Below, piece by piece: positions 41,123 to 49,867 of a stretch of DNA of 64,000 nucleotides. The position numbers were made by a program, and so were the translations under genes. The notes beneath the pieces were generated by a model, which saw only the letters and a list, made by a program, of their open reading frames with translations, did not search any database and had not been told where the DNA came from. Position 1 is the first letter of the stretch. The number at the start of each line of letters is the position of its first letter. Source of the DNA: JBIKWM01 sp044356305 (lineage in GTDB: Bacteria > Bacteroidota > Bacteroidia > UBA10329); the NCBI GenBank assembly GCA_044356305.1, contig JBIKWM010000012.1, positions 1 through 64,000 on the forward strand, given 5' to 3'.

Positions 41123-41482
41123 GGGGCCGAAAGGTTTTGACAGCAGCACGGTCTGTGTGTAAGCATGCCGGGTGGTGGAATGAACATCCGTAAACAATCT
41201 TTCCGAACAACAACAGGCGAAGAACACTTCGCGATGGCTGCCTGATCCAAGATCAGCACTCATCTGTCCTCGTCAGGCCCGGCCCTGTGGCATGACATAG
41301 AGGGCATCGCAAAGCAGGGATAAGCCAAGGGGAGTCTCGACCCGCGGACGAAAACCCAAGGGAATACGGTGCGAATGGGCCGCCTCTTGCCAGCTCGCAC
41401 CCGACAATCAAGATGTAGGATAAGCATGTAGAAGGCCCATGGGTCTGTTGTTTGGACCAGGGTTCGAATCCCTGCGGCTCCA
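41123..41482 (+). ncRNA. ssrA: Transfer-messenger RNA (ssrA)
   Basis: Acceptor stem GGGGCCG (41123-41129) pairs with CGGCTCC (41475-41481, one G-U pair), and GGTTCGAATCC forms the T-arm at the 3' end. The tag reading frame at 41216-41245 encodes GEEHFAMAA and a stop, the typical G-E-x-x-aromatic-A-x-A-A form of Bacteroidota proteolysis tags recognised by ClpXP, whose genes are at 1848-3812. The 3' CCA is not encoded and must be added. A -7 box lies just upstream and a strong terminator just downstream. Confidence 0.93.
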
Positions 41483-41490
41483 CGGTAGGT

Positions 41491-41524
41491 TGAAGGCCTC
41501 GCCCCCAAAGGCGGGGCCTTCTTA
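41491..41524 (+). terminator. Terminator of the tmRNA gene
   Basis: AAGGCC-TCGCC and GGCGGGGCCTT form a long GC stem with a short A-rich loop, followed by CTTATTT. It overlaps the stop codon of the convergent ceramidase-like gene. Confidence 0.85.
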
Positions 41525-42412
41525 TTTCGGGGAGATGGTGCCCTCAGAACGGTAGAACATATATAGGAGCAGCGCACTCGCGGCCGTGAGCAGGTGCCAC
41601 AGCGCATGTCCTTGCACCATGCTCTCCGGATTGCAGAGCACATGGCTGCGGTCGAGCCCCCAGACGGCTGCACCCACTATCAGTGTGCCATAGGCCACCT
41701 TGAAATAGCGCATGAAGTGACCGCCTGTGCCTGCCATCCACAGGTAGATGAGGCTGCTCACGAACGCTATGGCAGTCAGTGCAGGGAAAAGTCTGTTGAT
41801 ATTCAACTCGCTGATGTTGCTGAACACATACCACAAGGCCAAAGTGAAGAGAACAACTGCCCAGCCATGCGAGCTGCGCCACTGCTTGAGCAGGCGCCAA
41901 CGAGGGAACAGCCTATAGCCGTTGATAGCGATCACGAGGAGCACAAGACTGTACATGGCCACTTGGTCCATCTGTTGAAAAACGGCAGTGAGCGAGGCGT
42001 GGTAAAGGAAGCTTCCCATGAACAAGAGAAGGCACGACATGCCGAACAGCACCGTGAATACCGGGTATCGCACAATAAAATTATCTGCCTCCTGGCGGTG
42101 CGGCAGCCGAAGGTCATGTACTGCTAAAGTGAGTACGAGCACAGCCACCAGCAGGTAGCCCAGGTTGCTCCATGTATTGCTCGGCTGACGAATAAACGCA
42201 TCCATGCGGTTGGTCTCGCAGAAATGGAATGCATTGCCCATGGCGGCCTCCAACCCCATCCACAGATCGGCTGTGGCCCAGCTGTGGGCAGTGAACATGA
42301 GTGCCGAGCTCAGCACCCCGAACAGCAGAAGAGGCAACCGGATGGCGCCTACGCTGAGATGGCCGAGTGCCAATCGTTCTTTCAGTATCGTGCGTCTGTG
42401 CGGTGCGAGCAT
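41522..42412 (-). CDS. Ceramidase-domain (CREST-like) membrane protein
   Basis: A 296-residue protein with seven or so hydrophobic helices. FHFCETNRMDAFIRQPSNTWSNLGYLL, GSFLYHASLTAVFQQMDQVAMYSLVLL and the C-terminal GHALWHLLTAASALLLYMFY carry the conserved Ser, Asp and His pattern of alkaline ceramidases and other CREST hydrolases (zinc-dependent amide hydrolases in membranes). Many Bacteroidota make sphingolipids, so a role in their turnover is plausible but unproven. Start MLAPHRRTILKER is the first ATG. Confidence 0.75.
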   Translation of the reverse strand: MLAPHRRTILKERLALGHLSVGAIRLPLLLFGVLSSALMFTAHSWATADLWMGLEAAMGNAFHFCETNRMDAFIRQPSNTWSNLGYLLVAVLVLTLAVHDLRLPHRQEADNFIVRYPVFTVLFGMSCLLLFMGSFLYHASLTAVFQQMDQVAMYSLVLLVIAINGYRLFPRWRLLKQWRSSHGWAVVLFTLALWYVFSNISELNINRLFPALTAIAFVSSLIYLWMAGTGGHFMRYFKVAYGTLIVGAAVWGLDRSHVLCNPESMVQGHALWHLLTAASALLLYMFYRSEGTISPK

Positions 42413-42551
42413 GGTGCTGTAAGGAGTGAATGATAAGGCATGCAAAGCAATCCGTATGACCGTTATGCGCTCAAGGCCCGTACGATCAATTGTGTTAGCG
42501 TATTGTTATTGATGGGGCCTGCCTCGCATTTCGGCTTGCATGGGCCGGGCC

Positions 42552-42559
42552 TATCTTTG
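42552..42559 (+). promoter_or_regulatory. -7 box TATCTTTG of the DUF4199-GT2 operon
   Basis: Exact TAnnTTTG match, 27 bp before the ATG at 42587. Confidence 0.55.
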
Positions 42560-42586
42560 GCCGCATCTCACCTCAAGCAATAATCC

Positions 42587-43096
42587 ATGATGCGACTGTA
42601 CATGAACTGGGGCGGAATTCTGGGCTTTGCGCTCATAGCCGTGAGCGTGGTGTTCTATGTGCTGGGCATGACCGAGAGCAAAGCCGTGCAATGGCTGAGC
42701 TATGCCGTTCTGGCCGGTGGAATTTACATGGGAAGCAAGGCCAGACGCGATGAGCAGGACGGCTTCATGAGTTATTCCGAGGGATTGGGAGCAGGGACCG
42801 GAGTGGCTTTCTTTGCCAGCATCATCATTGCTTTCTACACCTTCATCTTCTTTCATTTCATTGATCCGGCCATGGTCGATCAGCTGATAAACCGTGCCGA
42901 ACTCGAGATGTACGACCGTGGTAGCAGCGAGCAGGAGATAGAGATGGGAATGAAATACGCCAAGATGTTCATGACCCCTCATGCCATGGCCATCATGGTT
43001 GTGCTCACCTACACTTTCATCGGGTTCATCTTCTCGCTCATCACTTCGGCCATCCTTCGCAAGGACGACCCATCATTCGAGTCGAATTTCAAGTGA
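42587..43096 (+). CDS. DUF4199 membrane protein
   Basis: A 169-residue protein with four hydrophobic helices (WGGILGFALIAVSVVFYVLG, WLSYAVLAGGIYMG, VAFFASIIIAFYTFIFFHFI, IMVVLTYTFIGFIFSLITSAI) and the conserved loop RRDEQDGFMSYSEGLGAGTG typical of DUF4199. Its function is unknown. In Bacteroidota it is often found directly before a family 2 glycosyltransferase, as here. The stop overlaps the GT2 start by 4 bp (GTGA). Confidence 0.85.
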   Translation: MMRLYMNWGGILGFALIAVSVVFYVLGMTESKAVQWLSYAVLAGGIYMGSKARRDEQDGFMSYSEGLGAGTGVAFFASIIIAFYTFIFFHFIDPAMVDQLINRAELEMYDRGSSEQEIEMGMKYAKMFMTPHAMAIMVVLTYTFIGFIFSLITSAILRKDDPSFESNFK

Positions 43097-44037
43097 GTAG
43101 GACCGATATCTCGTTTGTCATCCCTCTGTACAACGAGGAGGAGAGCCTTATCGAACTGCATGCGTGGATAGCCCGCGTGATGCAGGGCATGGGCCGCAGT
43201 TACGAGGTGATTCTTGTTGACGATGGCAGCACCGATGGCTCCTGGGATGTGATTGCGCGACTGGCTGCCGCACATTCAGAGGTACATGGCATCAGATTCC
43301 GCAGGAATTATGGCAAGAGTGCGGGTCTGAATGTGGGTTTTGAGGCCGCACAGGGGCAAGTGGTGATAACCATGGATGCCGACCTGCAGGACAGTCCTGA
43401 GGAAGTGCCCGAACTGTACCGAATGGTGACGGAGGATGGGTGGCACATCGTTTCGGGGTGGAAACAGAAACGCTATGACCCCATCAGCAAGACCATCCCG
43501 ACCAAGCTGTTCAACTGGGCCACCAGGAGCATGAGCGGCATAGACCTGCACGATTTCAACTGTGGCCTGAAAGCATACCGCAGCGAAGTGGTGAAGGGTA
43601 TAGAGGTCTATGGCGAGATGCACCGTTACATCCCGGTCATAGCCAAATGGGCGGGTTTCGGACGAATAACTGAGAAAGCGGTGCAGCATCAGGAACGTAA
43701 ATACGGACATACCAAGTTCGGGCTCGAGCGTTTCATCAACGGTTTCCTCGATCTGATGGTCATCACCTTCATGTCGCGCTTCGGCAAGCGGCCCATGCAC
43801 TTTTTCGGCACCTTGGGCACCCTCAGTTTCCTTTTGGGTCTGGGCATAGCGTGTTATCTCGCTTTTGCCAAATTCTGGTGGCAGGCATACCGGATGACCG
43901 AGCGGCCGCTGTTCTTCTTCGGGCTGCTGGCCATGGTCATCGGGTCGCAGCTGTTCTTGGCCGGGTTCCTTGCCGAGATGATCAGCCGAACGGCCCCTGA
44001 CCGCAACCGCTATCAGGTGGCCGAGACCGTCAATTGA
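43093..44037 (+). CDS. Glycosyltransferase family 2 (DPM1/GtrB-like)
   Basis: A 314-residue GT-A enzyme. SFVIPLYNEEESLIELHAWI, EVILVDDGSTDGSWDVI and VITMDADLQDSPEEVP carry the nucleotide-sugar and metal-binding Asp residues, followed by KQKRYDPISKTIPTKLFNW. Two C-terminal hydrophobic helices anchor it in the membrane. Such enzymes transfer a sugar to a polyprenyl-phosphate carrier. The start is GTG, overlapping the DUF4199 stop. GT4, tsaE and ald follow in the same unit. Confidence 0.9.
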   Translation: MSRTDISFVIPLYNEEESLIELHAWIARVMQGMGRSYEVILVDDGSTDGSWDVIARLAAAHSEVHGIRFRRNYGKSAGLNVGFEAAQGQVVITMDADLQDSPEEVPELYRMVTEDGWHIVSGWKQKRYDPISKTIPTKLFNWATRSMSGIDLHDFNCGLKAYRSEVVKGIEVYGEMHRYIPVIAKWAGFGRITEKAVQHQERKYGHTKFGLERFINGFLDLMVITFMSRFGKRPMHFFGTLGTLSFLLGLGIACYLAFAKFWWQAYRMTERPLFFFGLLAMVIGSQLFLAGFLAEMISRTAPDRNRYQVAETVN

Positions 44038-44057
44038 ATTACCATAGGCTTGGTTGA

Positions 44058-45167
44058 ATGAGGATCATCATTCTGGGCCCTGCCCACCCGTTGCGTGGCG
44101 GGATAGCGCAGTTCAATGAGCGTCTGGCCACCGAACTGCAGCAGATGGGGCATCATGTGTCCGTTTTCTCTTTCAGCCGCCAATACCCCGATCTTCTTTT
44201 TCCCGGAAAGACCCAGTTCGATACGGGTGCTGGCCCCAAGGGTCTGGACATCAGGCCGGTGCTCGACAGCATCAATCCTTTCAATTGGGTAAGGGCGGCC
44301 CGTGCGGTCAGGGCCGAAAAACCCGACCTGATCATTGTGCGCTACTGGTTGCCGTTCATGGCACCCTGTCTCGGCACCGTGCTCAGATGGGCCCGCGCAC
44401 CTCGGGTGGTGGCCATTACGGACAATGTGATCCCGCACGAGCACCGACTGGGCGACCGCGCCCTGACGCGTTATTTCCTCGATAAATGCCATGGCTTTGT
44501 GGCCATGTCGGGCACAGTGCTTCAAGAGCTTGATGAATTTGACACCATCAAGCCCCGAAGGTTGATCCATCATCCGGTGTATGACCACTTCGGTGCTCCG
44601 ATGGATAAGGTAATGGCCCGCAGGCAGTTGGGCCTACGGACCACCGGTAAGCTGGTCGTCTTTTTCGGGTTGGTGCGCGAGTACAAGGGCCTTGATCTGC
44701 TCATAGATGCCTTGGCTGACCCGCGCCTTAAGGATGTGAACCTATTCATAGCCGGTGAGGCGTATGGCGACCGAAAACAATATCAGGATCAGATTTTCCG
44801 CCTCGGGCTGATAGAGCGTGTTGTGTGGCGCAATGAGTTCATTGCCAACGAGGTGGTTTCGGCTGTGTTCTGCGCTGCCGATGTGGTTGTACAGCCCTAT
44901 CGGTCGGCCTCGCAGAGCGGTGTGACCCAGATCGCCTATCATTTCGGGAGGCCCATGATCGTGACCGATGTGGGCGGCCTGCCCGAAATGGTGACCCACG
45001 GCCGTGTCGCCCTGATATGCCGTCCCGAGGCCGCTTCCTTGGCCGATTCCATCCACACATTTTACGATCAGGATCTGGAGGGATCTTTCTCAGAGATGGT
45101 GAAAGAAGAGGCAGGCCGATTCTCATGGAGGGCCATGGCCGAAGGTGTCATCTCCACGGTGATGTGA
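44058..45167 (+). CDS. Glycosyltransferase family 4
   Basis: A 369-residue GT-B enzyme. IIILGPAHPLRGGIAQFNERL starts the acceptor domain; VVFFGLVREYKGLDLLIDAL, VNLFIAGEAYGDRKQYQDQI and VVQPYRSASQSGVTQIAYHFGRPMIVTDVGGLPEMV form the nucleotide-sugar domain, with the catalytic E-x7-E-like segment relaxed. It probably builds a surface or lipid-linked glycan together with the upstream GT2. Its TGA overlaps the tsaE ATG by one base. Confidence 0.88.
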   Translation: MRIIILGPAHPLRGGIAQFNERLATELQQMGHHVSVFSFSRQYPDLLFPGKTQFDTGAGPKGLDIRPVLDSINPFNWVRAARAVRAEKPDLIIVRYWLPFMAPCLGTVLRWARAPRVVAITDNVIPHEHRLGDRALTRYFLDKCHGFVAMSGTVLQELDEFDTIKPRRLIHHPVYDHFGAPMDKVMARRQLGLRTTGKLVVFFGLVREYKGLDLLIDALADPRLKDVNLFIAGEAYGDRKQYQDQIFRLGLIERVVWRNEFIANEVVSAVFCAADVVVQPYRSASQSGVTQIAYHFGRPMIVTDVGGLPEMVTHGRVALICRPEAASLADSIHTFYDQDLEGSFSEMVKEEAGRFSWRAMAEGVISTVM

Positions 45168-45592
45168 TGACCAAGGAGATCATTGTCAATAATCTGGATG
45201 GACTTCAGGCTGGAGCCGAGGCGGTGCTGGATTTTATGTCGGGCCATACCATTCTGCTCATGCAGGGCGAGTTGGGAGCGGGGAAGACCACGCTGAGCAA
45301 GGCCGTCTTTTCGCAATTGGGCGTGGCCGATGCCGTCACCAGCCCCACGTTCAGCATCATCAACACCTACATTTCTGCCAACGGGCCTGTGCACCACATG
45401 GACCTGTACCGCCTCCATACGGCCGATGAGGCCCGTGGCGTGGGCATCGAGGATTATCTTCACAGCGGTGAAATCTGTCTGGTTGAATGGCCCGAAGTCG
45501 CACTGCCGCTCGTTCCGCGGCCATACGTGCTGTTGCGCATCGCGCGTGGCGATCATGATTCCAGGCACCTATCGTTGACCACAATAGCATGA
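45167..45592 (+). CDS. tsaE: tRNA threonylcarbamoyladenosine biosynthesis ATPase TsaE
   Basis: A 141-residue ATPase needed for t6A modification of ANN-decoding tRNAs, working with TsaB and TsaD. It has the Walker A region LLMQGELGAGKTTLSKAVF (~33-50), TSPTFSIINTY, HHMDLYRL and SGEICLVEWPE, all standard for TsaE. The start ATG overlaps the GT4 stop by one base. Its end overlaps ald by 4 bp, a tsaE-ald pairing that I recall from other Bacteroidota. Confidence 0.92.
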   Translation: MTKEIIVNNLDGLQAGAEAVLDFMSGHTILLMQGELGAGKTTLSKAVFSQLGVADAVTSPTFSIINTYISANGPVHHMDLYRLHTADEARGVGIEDYLHSGEICLVEWPEVALPLVPRPYVLLRIARGDHDSRHLSLTTIA

Positions 45593-46812
45593 GCCGACCC
45601 AAGACCAACGTATTCACGCTCACCGCATCTGCGGGCCTGATGCCCCAAGAGGAGATGCTCGAGGTGGCCAAACAGAGTGCGCACCTCAACATCGGTGTGC
45701 CACGCGAGACCACCTTGCAGGAGAACCGCGTGGCCCTTGTGCCCGAAGCCGTTGCGCGGTTAGTGAACAACGGCCACCGTGTGGTGGTAGAGACCGAGGC
45801 GGGTAAAGGCGCCAATTACCAGGACCGCGACTACAGCGATGCCGGGGCTGAAATAGCCTACGACCGCAAGAAAGTTTTTGAGTGCGAACTCATCCTGAAA
45901 GTCGATCCGCCCTCGTTGGAAGAGATTGACCTAATGGAACCGGGCCATACCGTCATCTCGGCACTGCAACTGAGCGTGCAGCCCGAGAATTACCTCAAGC
46001 AACTGATAAAGAAGAAGGTGACGGCCATCGCTTTCGATTTTATCCAGGGCAAGGACGGTGGCTACCCGTTTGTGCGCACCATGAGCGAGATTGCGGGCAA
46101 CACCGTGATCCTGATAGCAGCCGAGTGCCTCAGCAATGTGAATAAGGGCAAGGGGCTCATGTTCGGTGGTGTGTGCGGGGTGGCGCCCACCGAAGTGGTG
46201 ATTATCGGGGCTGGCACGGTGGGCGAGTATGCCACAAGGGCGGCTCTCGGGCTCGGTGCCTCGGTCAAGGTATTCGACAACTCATTGAAGAAATTGAGCC
46301 GTCTCCAGAACTGGATAGGCCAACGCATCTATACCAGCACCATTCACCCTGATGTGCTGGCCAATGCCCTCAAGAATGCCGATGTGGTGATAGGTGCCAT
46401 ACGAAGTAAAAAGGGACGCGCCCCCATCCTGGTCACTGAGCAGATGGTGAGCGACATGCGTTTCGGCAGTGTGATTGTGGATGTGTGCATCGATCAGGGA
46501 GGCTGCATTGAGACCAGCGAGGTGACTGAGCACGCCCGACCTACCTTTCAGAAATACGGGGTGATACACTACTGCGTGCCCAACATCGCATCGCGGGTGG
46601 CGCAGACGGCCAGCATTGCGCTGAGCAACATTTTTTCGCCCATCGTGTTGAGTATGGCCGACCTCGGTGGCATGAGCAACATGATACGGCAGGACGCGGG
46701 CATCCGGAACGGGGTGTATACCTACAACGGCAGTGTGACCAACGAGTACCTCGCCAAGACCTTTTCCCTTCCGTTCAAAGACCTCAACCTTATCATGATG
46801 GCCAATTTCTGA
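45589..46812 (+). CDS. ald: Alanine dehydrogenase
   Basis: A 407-residue NAD-dependent enzyme interconverting alanine with pyruvate and ammonia. LNIGVPRETTLQENRVALVPEAVARLV, SALQLSVQPENYLKQL, GVCGVAPTEVVIIGAGTVGEYATRAALGLGASV (Rossmann motif), VIGAIRSKKGRAPILVTEQMV and VDVCIDQGGCIETSEVTEHARPTF are clear family signatures. The ~30-residue N-terminal extension is typical of the Bacteroidota form. It overlaps tsaE by 4 bp and ends the operon that begins at 42587. Confidence 0.9.
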   Translation: MSRPKTNVFTLTASAGLMPQEEMLEVAKQSAHLNIGVPRETTLQENRVALVPEAVARLVNNGHRVVVETEAGKGANYQDRDYSDAGAEIAYDRKKVFECELILKVDPPSLEEIDLMEPGHTVISALQLSVQPENYLKQLIKKKVTAIAFDFIQGKDGGYPFVRTMSEIAGNTVILIAAECLSNVNKGKGLMFGGVCGVAPTEVVIIGAGTVGEYATRAALGLGASVKVFDNSLKKLSRLQNWIGQRIYTSTIHPDVLANALKNADVVIGAIRSKKGRAPILVTEQMVSDMRFGSVIVDVCIDQGGCIETSEVTEHARPTFQKYGVIHYCVPNIASRVAQTASIALSNIFSPIVLSMADLGGMSNMIRQDAGIRNGVYTYNGSVTNEYLAKTFSLPFKDLNLIMMANF

Positions 46813-46922
46813 TGATGGGTCTATACACATCGGTTCTTAAGCGGTCCAGCCATTCAAGAGCCTCAGTCGGACTGGCCTTGAGATAGGTAAATTGATCAGG
46901 AACCTCGGCCCTGTCCTCTTTA

Positions 46923-46952
46923 AATCAGCAATCAACAATCAGCAATCATCAC
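46923..46952. repeat. Short period-7 repeat (CAATCAN)
   Basis: About four consecutive heptamers AATCAGC-AATCAAC-AATCAGC-AATCATC occupy the gap before the rhomboid operon. The period matches the CTATGGA arrays at 56.7-59.8 kb, though the word differs. Confidence 0.6.
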
Positions 46953-46958
46953 TCTCGC

Positions 46959-47783
46959 TTGAGTTACGAACAGTTCAGACCCAGAGGGTTCAGTGTTTTG
47001 CCAGAGGTGGTGAAGAATCTGTTGATCATCAACGGACTGTTCTTCCTTGCCACATGGGCCATGGCCAACAGTTTCGGTGCGGACCTGGTTGAGATGCTCG
47101 GCCTGCATTATTACAAGAGCGAGTATTTCAGGCCATACCAGTTTGTCACGCACCTGTTCATGCACGGGGGCATGTCGCACATCTTCTTCAATATGTTCGC
47201 CCTGTGGATGTTCGGTTCGGCCCTTGAGAACTATTGGGGCGGCAAACGTTTCCTTATCTACTACATGGTGACGGGTTTCGGGGCGGCCATCATACACACG
47301 GCCTACACCACATGGGACCTGATGAACATCGAACAGGCCATAGCGGCCTTCGAGGCGGCCCCATCGCCAGAGTTGCTGTCAGCGTTTATCAATGATCATG
47401 TGCCGAGCGGCTACCAACAATCGTTCAACGAACTGCTGGCCCATTATCAGGTAAGTCCCGATGCACTGCTGGCATCGGATGCCGCGGCCTACATGCACGA
47501 GCTGCTGAAAATTAAGATGGACGTGCCCACCGTGGGGGCATCGGGCGCAGTGTTCGGGGTGCTGTTGGCATTCGGCATGATGTTCCCCGATTCGCTCATC
47601 TATCTTTATTTCTTCTTCCCGATCAAGGCCAAATACTTCGTGGTGCTCTATGGGGCATTGGAGCTCTATTCGGCCGTGCAGAACGACCCGAACAACAACG
47701 TGGCCCATTTTGCCCACCTGGGCGGCATGGTGTTCGGGTTTATCCTTATCCGCTACTGGCGGTCGCACAACACAAGGTTTTAA
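46959..47783 (+). CDS. Rhomboid family intramembrane serine protease (first of tandem)
   Basis: A 274-residue polytopic protein with a complete rhomboid catalytic pair: Ser195 in GASGAVFGVLL and His253 in VAHFAHLGGMVFG; FMHGGMSHIFFNMFALWMFG is the conserved early motif. An insertion of about 70 polar residues (~115-185) between membrane helices is unusual and may face the periplasm or cytoplasm. The start is probably TTG at 46959 (MSYEQFRPRGFS). The second rhomboid gene begins 3 bp after its stop. Confidence 0.85.
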   Translation: MSYEQFRPRGFSVLPEVVKNLLIINGLFFLATWAMANSFGADLVEMLGLHYYKSEYFRPYQFVTHLFMHGGMSHIFFNMFALWMFGSALENYWGGKRFLIYYMVTGFGAAIIHTAYTTWDLMNIEQAIAAFEAAPSPELLSAFINDHVPSGYQQSFNELLAHYQVSPDALLASDAAAYMHELLKIKMDVPTVGASGAVFGVLLAFGMMFPDSLIYLYFFFPIKAKYFVVLYGALELYSAVQNDPNNNVAHFAHLGGMVFGFILIRYWRSHNTRF

Positions 47784-47786
47784 GTC

Positions 47787-48674
47787 GTGTCGATCCGCGA
47801 GGACATACACCATCAGTTCAGCACCGGAAATGTGCTGATGCAGCTCATTTACATCATTGCCGGTGTATTCGTGCTGTTGCAGGTGGCCACGGCCGTTCTG
47901 TGGCTTTTCGGCAATGGCACCGTTATGAACGGGGTGTACGGCCAATTGTCGCTCCCGGCCGATGTGTATGCCCTGCTCTACCGCCCCTGGAGCCTATTGA
48001 CACACATGTTCGTGCACCGCGATTTCTTACACGGCATATTCAACCTCCTGTGGCTCTATTTTGCGGGTTCACTGTTCCTCAATTTCCTTTCGGCAAGGCA
48101 GCTGCTCAGCACTTACATCCTTGGTGGACTGAGCGGTGCAGGCCTGTTCATCGTGGCCATGAACGTGTTCCCTGCCTTTACAGGCATGGCGGGCGTGGCC
48201 GAGGCCATGGGTGCATCGGCAGCCATACTGGCCCTGCTGGTGGCGGTGGCGGCCCTGCGGCCCGACCACATGGTGTATCTGGTACTTATTGGCGGTGTGC
48301 GTCTCAAGTATGTGGCCATGGTGCTGGTTCTGCTGGATGTGGTGACCATGCACAACGGCAACGGAGGCGGCCACTTCGGGCACCTGGGCGGGGCGCTCTT
48401 CGGTTTTGTGTACGGGGCCCGACTGCGCAGCGGTCAGGATCTGAGCATCGATCTTATATCGCCTTTCCGGTCCATGAAGAAGTGGATGCCCTTTGGCAAA
48501 GGGCCATTGCACGTGGCGCATAGCAGGCCGCTCAGCGATGAAGAGTTCAACCACAGGCGCAAGGTGCGGCAGGACGAGGTTGATGCCATTCTCGACAAGA
48601 TTAAGCAGTCGGGCTACGACAGCCTGAGCGCCAGGGAAAAGGACACCCTGTTCAGGGCCAGCAATGACGCCTGA
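47787..48674 (+). CDS. Rhomboid family protease (second of tandem)
   Basis: A 295-residue rhomboid with catalytic Ser144 in MGASAAILALL and His199 in GGHFGHLGGALFG; MFVHRDFLHGIFNLLWLYFAG is the conserved helix motif. It has an additional C-terminal soluble tail (LSDEEFNHRRKVRQDEVDAILDKIKQSGYDSLSAREKDTLFRAS) that is typical of Bacteroidota rhomboids. The start is GTG at 47787. Its stop overlaps the EEP hydrolase start by one base, so three genes are coupled. Confidence 0.85.
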   Translation: MSIREDIHHQFSTGNVLMQLIYIIAGVFVLLQVATAVLWLFGNGTVMNGVYGQLSLPADVYALLYRPWSLLTHMFVHRDFLHGIFNLLWLYFAGSLFLNFLSARQLLSTYILGGLSGAGLFIVAMNVFPAFTGMAGVAEAMGASAAILALLVAVAALRPDHMVYLVLIGGVRLKYVAMVLVLLDVVTMHNGNGGGHFGHLGGALFGFVYGARLRSGQDLSIDLISPFRSMKKWMPFGKGPLHVAHSRPLSDEEFNHRRKVRQDEVDAILDKIKQSGYDSLSAREKDTLFRASNDA

Positions 48675-49789
48675 TGGCTGAGCGGCAGGATACACGGGCC
48701 AATAGGTGGCGGCTGCGCAAGGTGCTGCTGCTTATCAATATACCGGTCACCTCGGCCCTGATAATGGCCTATGCCGCGCAACACATCAGCCCCGACAGGT
48801 TCTGGCCGCTCATCTTCTTCGGCATAGGGTTCCCATTCATCCTGCTGCTGCACCTCACTGTCACGGCCACATGGTTCCTGCGCAGCTACAAGGTGGGCCT
48901 CATCAACCTGGCTATTGTACTGATGGGTTGGAATCCGCTGTGGCGCACCTTCTCATTCCACTGCGGCAAGACTGATGGGAATGACTCCACATCGTTCAAG
49001 GTAATGACCTACAATGTGCGCCTGTTCGACTATTACAACTGGTCGCGCAACATCCACACCCGCCACTGGATGTACGACTTCCTCAAGAATCAGCAGCCCG
49101 ACATCCTGTGCATGCAGGAGTTCTTTCACGACAACACGGGCTATTTCCCTACGCTCGACACCCTGCGCGAGGTGAATTCCATTAAGCACATGCACCTCGA
49201 GAATTACCAGAGACTCAAAATAGACCAGATGTGGGGCATGGCCACGTTGTCACGTTTTCCGATAGTGGGCAAGGGACGCATCGAATTCCCCAACACTTTC
49301 GGCAACATGGCCATCTACACCGATCTGCTGATCATGGGCGATACGGTGCGCGTGTACAACATTCACCTACAGAGCGTGCGTTTTGATTGGGACGACTACA
49401 AGGTGATAGACAAGCTGGTGGACGAGGGCGAGCTGAAGGACTACCCCGAGGGCAAACGCCTGCTGCTGCGTGTGCACGATGCCACCGTGAAACGCACCGA
49501 ACAGGCCGAGCTGGTGGCCTTGCACATAGCCCGATGCCCGCACCCGGTCATAGTATGTGGCGACCTGAACGACACCCCCGTATCGTACACCTACCGGACC
49601 GTGAGCCAGGGCCTGGACGACACCTTCCGCGAGAGTGGCTGTGGCCTGGGCAGCACCTACACCAAGCTGCCGTTCCTTCGCATCGACCATATATTTCATA
49701 GCCCTTCGTTCAGCTCAACAGGGCACATGGTGCATCCGTGGCAGCTGAGCGACCACTTTGCTGTTACAGCCGAGGTGCGCAAGAAGTAG
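48674..49789 (+). CDS. Membrane-anchored endonuclease/exonuclease/phosphatase (EEP) family protein
   Basis: A 371-residue protein with two or three N-terminal hydrophobic helices (LLLINIPVTSALIMAYA, FFGIGFPFILLLHLTVTATWF) and then an EEP domain: MTYNVRLFDYYNWSRN, DILCMQEFFHDN, VYNIHLQSVRF, VIVCGDLNDTPVSYTYR and SDHFAVTAEV. Catalytic Asn, Glu, Asp and His residues are all present. The family includes nucleases, sphingomyelinases and inositol phosphatases; the membrane anchor favours a lipid or nucleotide substrate outside the cytoplasm. It follows the tandem rhomboids. Confidence 0.85.
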   Translation: MAERQDTRANRWRLRKVLLLINIPVTSALIMAYAAQHISPDRFWPLIFFGIGFPFILLLHLTVTATWFLRSYKVGLINLAIVLMGWNPLWRTFSFHCGKTDGNDSTSFKVMTYNVRLFDYYNWSRNIHTRHWMYDFLKNQQPDILCMQEFFHDNTGYFPTLDTLREVNSIKHMHLENYQRLKIDQMWGMATLSRFPIVGKGRIEFPNTFGNMAIYTDLLIMGDTVRVYNIHLQSVRFDWDDYKVIDKLVDEGELKDYPEGKRLLLRVHDATVKRTEQAELVALHIARCPHPVIVCGDLNDTPVSYTYRTVSQGLDDTFRESGCGLGSTYTKLPFLRIDHIFHSPSFSSTGHMVHPWQLSDHFAVTAEVRKK

Positions 49790-49867
49790 GCACTTCCCGT
49801 TTGTCCCCATCAGCCTACCTGAATCTTCTTTCAGATGGTGGGTGGGATAGGGGAGAGGCTTCATTGC

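Noticed and set aside
41253..41673. Minus-strand open frames of 76 and 137 codons
   Set aside because: They lie antisense to the 3' half of the tmRNA and its terminator; text such as GFEPWSKQQTHG is the usual false translation of tRNA-like T-arms.
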